Below are positions 59,756 to 64,000 of a stretch of 64,000 nt of DNA, one piece after another. This stretch comes from UBA1081 sp045535305 (GTDB lineage Bacteria > Bacillota > Clostridia > Oscillospirales > Acutalibacteraceae). The DNA is taken from positions 1 through 64,000 of the forward strand of contig JAZSLJ010000006.1 in assembly GCA_045535305.1 (NCBI GenBank), read 5' to 3'. The position numbers and the translations under genes were made by a program. How positions within the stretch are numbered: the stretch's first letter is position 1; the number at the start of each line of letters is the position of its first letter. The notes beneath the pieces were generated by a model. It worked only from the letters and a program-made list of their open reading frames with translations. It did not search any database and was not told where the DNA came from.

Positions 59756-59784
59756 TAAAAAACGGACTGCTTGTGCAGTCCGTT
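59755..59784 (-). terminator. Terminator of rpe-HAD
   Basis: ACGGACTGC / GCAGTCCGT perfect 9-bp stem with a 4-nt loop. On the minus strand TTTTTTATTA follows. It overlaps the HAD stop and may serve the plus-strand genes too. Confidence 0.8.
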
Positions 59785-60343
59785 AATTTAATTTGCTAAG
59801 CATATTTTCAATACCTGTAAAATGAATCGGTGTTATACTGATTTCGGGAAGGTGTTCAAGATTTTTTATGTTGTCATCAATCATATAAATTTTATCGTAA
59901 TCTTTGCCGAATTGATTTACGCAATATTTGTAAATTTCAATATCGGGCTTTGCCATTCCCAGATTACAGGATATAAAAATCTTATCAAACAGGGGAGCGA
60001 GGGAGTGTTCTTCAAAAATTCTTTCCACAAATCCCAACGGAGCGTTTGAAAGCAGAGCAATATCCGCATTTTCGCTTAAACTCTTTATTACGGGAATCAT
60101 ATCCTCATTAAGACGGATAAGTTCTTCCCATTCCTCAATTACAGCTTCTTTCGGCATATTCAGTTCTTTTGAAATTTCTTCAAAAATCTGCTCATAGGGA
60201 ATCAGTCCCAAATCTGCAGGTACAAAGATTTTTTCCTTTATTTCTGCCGCCTTTTCTTCGGGCAGGTATCTGTTGAAAAATACAGGTGCAATTTCATCGA
60301 ATATAACGCCGAAACAGTCAAAAATTATCAGCTTATTTTTCAT
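59783..60343 (-). CDS. HAD-superfamily hydrolase
   Basis: 186 aa. HAD motif I IIFDCFGVIFDE (the first Asp as nucleophile; the second motif position is Cys-Phe-Gly-Val, as in the YihX/epoxide-hydrolase-N group). Motif II is LLSNAP, motif III a Lys in MAKPD, motif IV YMIDDN. Substrate probably a small phosphorylated sugar or FMN-like compound, not known. The ATG at 60343 has AAGGG; the GTG at 60352 lies in that site. It overlaps rpe by 11 nt. Confidence 0.85.
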   Translation of the reverse strand: MKNKLIIFDCFGVIFDEIAPVFFNRYLPEEKAAEIKEKIFVPADLGLIPYEQIFEEISKELNMPKEAVIEEWEELIRLNEDMIPVIKSLSENADIALLSNAPLGFVERIFEEHSLAPLFDKIFISCNLGMAKPDIEIYKYCVNQFGKDYDKIYMIDDNIKNLEHLPEISITPIHFTGIENMLSKLN

Positions 60344-60995
60344 AACATACACCCTTTTGACGAAGCATTTTTATAGGTTCACTTCTGTCAGCTGCTTTGA
60401 ATACATAACTGCCTGCTACAAGCACATCTGCACCGCTTTTTGTTGCAGTTTCAACTGTTTTGTCGTCAATTCCGCCGTCAACCTGAATGTGGGTATCAAG
60501 ACCTCTTTTTATGATTTCTTCTCTTATGGCTTTTACTTTAGGCATCATATCTGCCATAAATGACTGACCGCCGAAGCCCGGCTCAACCGTCATAACAAGC
60601 ACCATGTACAGTTTTTCAAGATAGGGAAAAACATCTTGAGCAGGAGTGGCGGGTTTTAATGAAATCGCAGGTTTACAGCCAAAGCTTATAATTTCGTTGA
60701 TTGTTGCATCAATATCTCTTGCCGCCTCAATATGGAATGTGATTATATCTGCTCCCGCAGATGCAAAATCTGCAATATACCGTATGGGTTCTTCAATCAT
60801 AAGATGAACGTCAAACGGCAAATTTGTTTTGCCCTTTAAGCATTTTATAACAGGCGCGCCCAAAGTGATATTCGGCACAAATATACCGTCCATAACATCT
60901 ATATGCACAAGGTCTGCACCAGCATTTTCTATTGATTTTACTTCATCTGCAAGGCGTGAAAAATCACTTGCAAGAATAGACGGAGAAATCAGCAT
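60333..60995 (-). CDS. rpe: Ribulose-phosphate 3-epimerase
   Basis: 220-aa TIM barrel of the pentose phosphate pathway. ISPSILASDFSRL at the start, HIDVMDGIFVPNITLG, DVHLMIEEP, ADIITFHIEA, SLKPATP, VEPGFGGQSF and the C-terminal QVDGGID and LVAGSYVF are all canonical. AAAGGG site. Co-transcribed with the HAD gene. Confidence 0.96.
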   Translation of the reverse strand: MLISPSILASDFSRLADEVKSIENAGADLVHIDVMDGIFVPNITLGAPVIKCLKGKTNLPFDVHLMIEEPIRYIADFASAGADIITFHIEAARDIDATINEIISFGCKPAISLKPATPAQDVFPYLEKLYMVLVMTVEPGFGGQSFMADMMPKVKAIREEIIKRGLDTHIQVDGGIDDKTVETATKSGADVLVAGSYVFKAADRSEPIKMLRQKGVCYEK

Positions 60996-61029
60996 ATCAA
61001 AAACCCTTTCTGTAATAAAATGTACAATT

Positions 61030-61058
61030 ATATTAACATAAATTGAGTTTCAGGTCAA
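61030..61058 (-). promoter_or_regulatory. Promoter of rpe-HAD
   Basis: Minus-strand TTGACC (61058-61053), 17-nt spacer, TAATAT (61035-61030). Confidence 0.65.
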
Positions 61059-61092
61059 ATTATTTTTATTAAAAATGATTAGGCTTTGAATA

Positions 61093-61121
61093 TTGACAAC
61101 AAGGTCAAAAAAGGGTATTAT
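61093..61121 (+). promoter_or_regulatory. Promoter of the large anchored protein
   Basis: TTGACA, 17-nt spacer, TATTAT, about 64 bp before the ATG. Confidence 0.75.
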
Positions 61122-61184
61122 TAATATGTATGTTTATAACTAAAAATAAACTATTAGGGAAGAGAAACAGAAGGGAATAAAAAG

Positions 61185-63074
61185 ATGAAAATTAAAAAAT
61201 TGCTTGCAGTATTGCTGACGGCTGTTATGTTGATGGGAACGCTGTCAATGGGATTATGCTCATATGCGATACTTATGGTTGAAACCCAGTTTACATACGA
61301 TGAGGTAAATCTGTCCTGGCTTAAAGACCTGATTATAAAAGAGGATATGTCATCCATAGAATCGTTGGCAAACCAGCAGGTAGAATTGGAGCCTGTGTCA
61401 AAATATCCTTACGGTCATACAGCCGCATCATTCAAGGAAGAGATTACATATTACCAGATGCTTTATACACTCGATGAAGATATGGCTGATGTTATATATC
61501 TGTATGTTTTACAGCTTGTGGAATCCTTGGCATCATCTACTGCCGCATCCGCATATTCTGATGAATATATCCGTTCATATCTTGAAAGTCTGGGTGTAGT
61601 TTATCCTACGGGCGATGCAGAAAACAGCAGCGAAACCTTGATTGTTGCAAGAGCATTGTTCTCAATACTTGCAAAAGATGAGGATTACACCATAAAGAGA
61701 GGTACCGGCCTTTATGAGGCATTTACTTCTTACATTTCGGTAATTATAGGCGTTGATACAAATTACATACTTAAATTTGATGAAGACGGCACACTTACGG
61801 GGCTTGAAGAGTATGTTCTTGCCGCTTGCCGATATATGCTTCATAATATGGGATATGATGTCGGCAGTAACACATCGGATGAGGAAATTTACCGTCTTAT
61901 TGCTATAATGACAATAAAGAAGCAGGGCATTTCTATCGACAGCAGTACAGCAACTCTTGAAGAGATTAAGGTTAAGTATCTGTGTGCTATGATGTGCCGT
62001 ATTTACGATGTTTCAATAAATGTGGCTGATTTTGAGACTGCATTAAATGCAGATAATCTGCCGTTTTATATGCTCAAACTTATAGGTAAGCAAAACGGTG
62101 TTGCCGTAAAAGATACGGTAAGCTATGAAGAAGCTTTTGATATTGTAAGCAAAAATACTCATTATTTCGATCTTGAAGCAGGCGAGTTTTATGCTGATAT
62201 TTTTGAGTATAATGTTCATCTGAAATATATAAGAGATAAAATCTGGTTTTATCCGCAGACATTAGGCACAACAAGCGAATCTGAGGGTACAAAGGCAGAT
62301 ATTAAAATCAACGGCAAAGATGTGCAGGAAAATTATTATGTTGACGTTGCCCTTGATACCGAATCAAAAAAGGAAACCGTAACAATAACTGTTGAATATA
62401 CAGACAAAAGCGGTACAATATCCTCAACTTATGTTGTCAATGTGTATCAGGGAACGGAAACTTATGTTCCGCAAGGTACTACTATTTCGGGGGCACTTTC
62501 AGGAGTTTCGGATGTTGTTTCTCAGTTGCTTTCTGAGGTTGGGCTTGATTCATCTATTGCAAATCTTATAAAAAATGTTCCCTTTGAACTGCCCGAGCGT
62601 ATATTCAGTATATCATCTCTACTGTTGCCGAGTTTTGATGTGAATACTTTGGGTTCATCATTTTTGAACGCCCTGTTCGGTTATTCAACCGATGATGATT
62701 CAAATGTTGAAACAGACCAATTAGGCGGTGTTGCAGGTCTTGATTCATTCAATTCTTCGCAGAATTCAACACAGAGTATGGACTTTACAGGTAATTTTGG
62801 CAACATTTCAAATATTCAGTTAAATAAGCCTTCTGTTGATAACGTGATTAATGATGCAAATCAGGTAATTATTGATAATAATCTGCAGATGAACGACAAT
62901 AATCTGCAGGTTGACAATGACGGTAATTGGTTTGCTGAATTTATAAGTGATGCACCCACCGTTATAATTATTGTGGTTTTGCTTGTGCTTATTTTTGCAG
63001 TCTGTCTTATTTTGTTCCTTAATATATTAAAAGGCAGGGACGCAAAAAAAGGTAAAAACACACGATTTGATTGA
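61185..63074 (+). CDS. Large secreted, C-terminally membrane-anchored protein of unknown function
   Basis: 629 aa. Signal peptide (about residues 1-27), a helical N-terminal half rich in Tyr, Leu and Glu (residues ~40-350), a cadherin-like/Ig-like strand block (ADIKINGKDVQENYYVDVAL, then VTITVEYTDKSG and VVNVYQG). A Ser/Asn/Gln-rich low-complexity stretch (LQMNDNNLQVDND) precedes a C-terminal transmembrane helix (about residues 592-615) and a basic end. The layout suits a surface protein or envelope sensor. I know no family. GAAGGG site. A two-component system starts 110 nt downstream. Confidence 0.65.
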   Translation: MKIKKLLAVLLTAVMLMGTLSMGLCSYAILMVETQFTYDEVNLSWLKDLIIKEDMSSIESLANQQVELEPVSKYPYGHTAASFKEEITYYQMLYTLDEDMADVIYLYVLQLVESLASSTAASAYSDEYIRSYLESLGVVYPTGDAENSSETLIVARALFSILAKDEDYTIKRGTGLYEAFTSYISVIIGVDTNYILKFDEDGTLTGLEEYVLAACRYMLHNMGYDVGSNTSDEEIYRLIAIMTIKKQGISIDSSTATLEEIKVKYLCAMMCRIYDVSINVADFETALNADNLPFYMLKLIGKQNGVAVKDTVSYEEAFDIVSKNTHYFDLEAGEFYADIFEYNVHLKYIRDKIWFYPQTLGTTSESEGTKADIKINGKDVQENYYVDVALDTESKKETVTITVEYTDKSGTISSTYVVNVYQGTETYVPQGTTISGALSGVSDVVSQLLSEVGLDSSIANLIKNVPFELPERIFSISSLLLPSFDVNTLGSSFLNALFGYSTDDDSNVETDQLGGVAGLDSFNSSQNSTQSMDFTGNFGNISNIQLNKPSVDNVINDANQVIIDNNLQMNDNNLQVDNDGNWFAEFISDAPTVIIIVVLLVLIFAVCLILFLNILKGRDAKKGKNTRFD

Positions 63075-63190
63075 TAAAAATATCAGGAAAAGCGGATTTC
63101 AATTTAATTTCAATAGTTGAGTATTAAATTATTATGTACAGTACGCTGTTGAGATTGTTTTCCCCTTATCCTTGTTAGGAGAAGATGAAA

Positions 63191-63886
63191 ATGGCAAATG
63201 AAAAAATTATGATAGTTGACGATGATGTTAATATCTGTGAACTTATAAGGCTTTACCTTGAAAAGGAAAGCTATTCCACCATTATCGTGAATGACGGTCT
63301 TGAAGCAGTCAATACATTTGAAGAATACAAACCGGATTTGATTGTGCTTGACATTATGTTGCCTGGTCTTGATGGTTGGCAGGTATGCAGAAAAATCCGC
63401 AGCGTATCAAATGTGCCTATAATTATGCTTTCTGCCAAGGAAGAAGCATTTGATAAGGTTCTTGGACTGGAGCTCGGTGCAGACGATTATGTTGTTAAGC
63501 CCTTTGACCTTAAAGAATTACTTGCAAGAATAAAAGCAGTTCTTCGCAGAACAGGTACATATACAACAGAGAATACAAGAGAAGTCCGTTACCACAATCT
63601 TGTTATAAACCTTTCAAATTATGAGCTTAAGGTAAAAGGTGTGCCTGTTGATACACCTCCCAAAGAGCTTGAGTTGCTGTTCCATCTCGCAAGCAATCCC
63701 AACAGGGTTTTTTCAAGAGATCAGCTTCTTGATGAGGTATGGGGCTTTGAAAACTATGTTGACTCAAGAACTGTTGACGTGCATATTAAAAGACTTCGTG
63801 AAAAAATCGAAGGTGCATCAGATAAATGGGAGCTTAGAACTGTTTGGAGCGTAGGCTATAAATTTGCCATTTTAGACGGTGTGTAA
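63191..63886 (+). CDS. OmpR/PhoB-family response regulator
   Basis: 231 aa. Receiver domain: acidic pocket IVDDD, phosphorylation site D54 in IVLDIMLPG, conserved Lys in YVVKPFD. The winged-helix effector domain has VRYHNLVINLSNYELKV, LLFHLASNPNRVFSRDQLLDEVWG and TVDVHIKRLREKI. Start: AGGAG is only 3 nt from the ATG at 63185 but 9 nt from the ATG at 63191, so the latter is preferred. A membrane protein, presumably its kinase, begins directly after the stop. Confidence 0.94.
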   Translation: MANEKIMIVDDDVNICELIRLYLEKESYSTIIVNDGLEAVNTFEEYKPDLIVLDIMLPGLDGWQVCRKIRSVSNVPIIMLSAKEEAFDKVLGLELGADDYVVKPFDLKELLARIKAVLRRTGTYTTENTREVRYHNLVINLSNYELKVKGVPVDTPPKELELLFHLASNPNRVFSRDQLLDEVWGFENYVDSRTVDVHIKRLREKIEGASDKWELRTVWSVGYKFAILDGV

Positions 63887-64000
63887 ATGTCAAAATTCGG
63901 ATTTGTAAAAAAAAGCAGAAGCCTGTTTTTTAATTATATGGCTCTGTTTTTATCTGTTGAAATAATCAGTTTGTTGGCATTTGGAGGAATTCTTACATAT
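63887..64000 (+). CDS. Probable sensor histidine kinase, truncated by the window end
   Basis: 38 codons are visible: MSKFGFVKKSRSLFFNYMAL followed by FLSVEIISLLAFGGILTY. A basic start and a first membrane helix are typical of histidine kinases paired with OmpR-type regulators. It begins at the base after the regulator's stop. The catalytic domains lie outside the window, so the call rests on context. Confidence 0.7.
   Translation, partial: MSKFGFVKKSRSLFFNYMALFLSVEIISLLAFGGILTY

Noticed and set aside
1..64000. tRNA, rRNA, integrase, transposase and phage genes
   Set aside because: I looked through the gaps and found none that I could support.

Overview
The window reads as a chromosome segment of an anaerobic, probably gut-dwelling, spore-forming Clostridia (Firmicutes, perhaps Oscillospirales/Ruminococcaceae; this placement is inference). 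Support: moderately AT-rich DNA, strong GGAGG-type ribosome binding sites with many TTG/GTG starts, consensus sigma-A promoters, Firmicutes gene order (rimP-nusA-rnpM-ylxQ-infB-rbfA; mreBCD-PBP2-minD; dnaG-rpoD), sporulation genes (spoVT, spoVAC, a SigH-like factor), SAM-I and FMN riboswitches, and many secreted or cytoplasmic glycan-active proteins. No rRNA, tRNA, CRISPR array, prophage or transposase gene was seen.

Layout. 1-1.7 kb: partial metK and an ECF riboflavin importer (ribU), both on the minus strand, each behind a riboswitch with a terminator. 1.75-5.6 kb: a GH2 glycosidase, then bioY-birA-lipoprotein. 5.7-14.6 kb: one long minus-strand translation/RNA operon, rimP-nusA-rnpM-ylxQ-infB-rbfA-nrnA-truB-ribF-maf, with a leader hairpin. 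14.9-20.1 kb: the cell-shape cluster mreB-mreC-mreD-PBP2-minD. 20.2-24 kb: an mgsA-like gene, a 162-bp element with terminal inverted repeats, hisS-aspS and a secreted hydrolase. 25-26 kb: rplM-rpsI. 26-28.4 kb: a small membrane/secreted pair, a small locus with two convergent consensus promoters (type I toxin-antitoxin-like), a DUF378 gene and spoVT. 28.6-33 kb: divergent glycosidase genes. 33.2-37.1 kb: dnaG-rpoD, yigZ, rpmE. 37.3-41.3 kb: SigH-like factor, zinc-ribbon protein, proB-proA. 41.8-48.6 kb: GH30 glycosidase with a GPH-type transporter, a secreted ceramidase-like protein and an MFS transporter. 48.7-49.9 kb: a truncated spoVAC relic, a small membrane gene and intact spoVAC. 50-55.3 kb: two complete polar amino-acid ABC transporters with a YerC/TrpR-like regulator between them. 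55.4-64 kb: secreted unknown, PAQR-family protein, XRE-HTH membrane regulator with a GDYXXLXY-like partner, HAD hydrolase, rpe, a large secreted anchored protein, and the start of an OmpR-type two-component system.

The genes fit a carbohydrate and amino-acid scavenging anaerobe. Glycosidases pair with a sugar symporter, and two amino-acid ABC uptake systems, biotin uptake with ligation, and riboflavin uptake with FMN/FAD synthesis supply cofactors and building blocks.

The most interesting signals are: (1) the locus at 27.13-27.43 kb with two face-to-face promoters and a 27-codon ORF; (2) an MgsA homologue lacking both catalytic aspartates; (3) a NusA with an extra N-terminal domain of about 130-140 residues; (4) a family of intergenic palindromic repeats whose edges supply stop codons; (5) a structured element at 33.06-33.19 kb; (6) the spoVAC relic; and (7) a sugar symporter with a cytoplasmic tail of about 270 residues. 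All coordinates and motif matches were read by eye; no search, folding or composition calculation was run.
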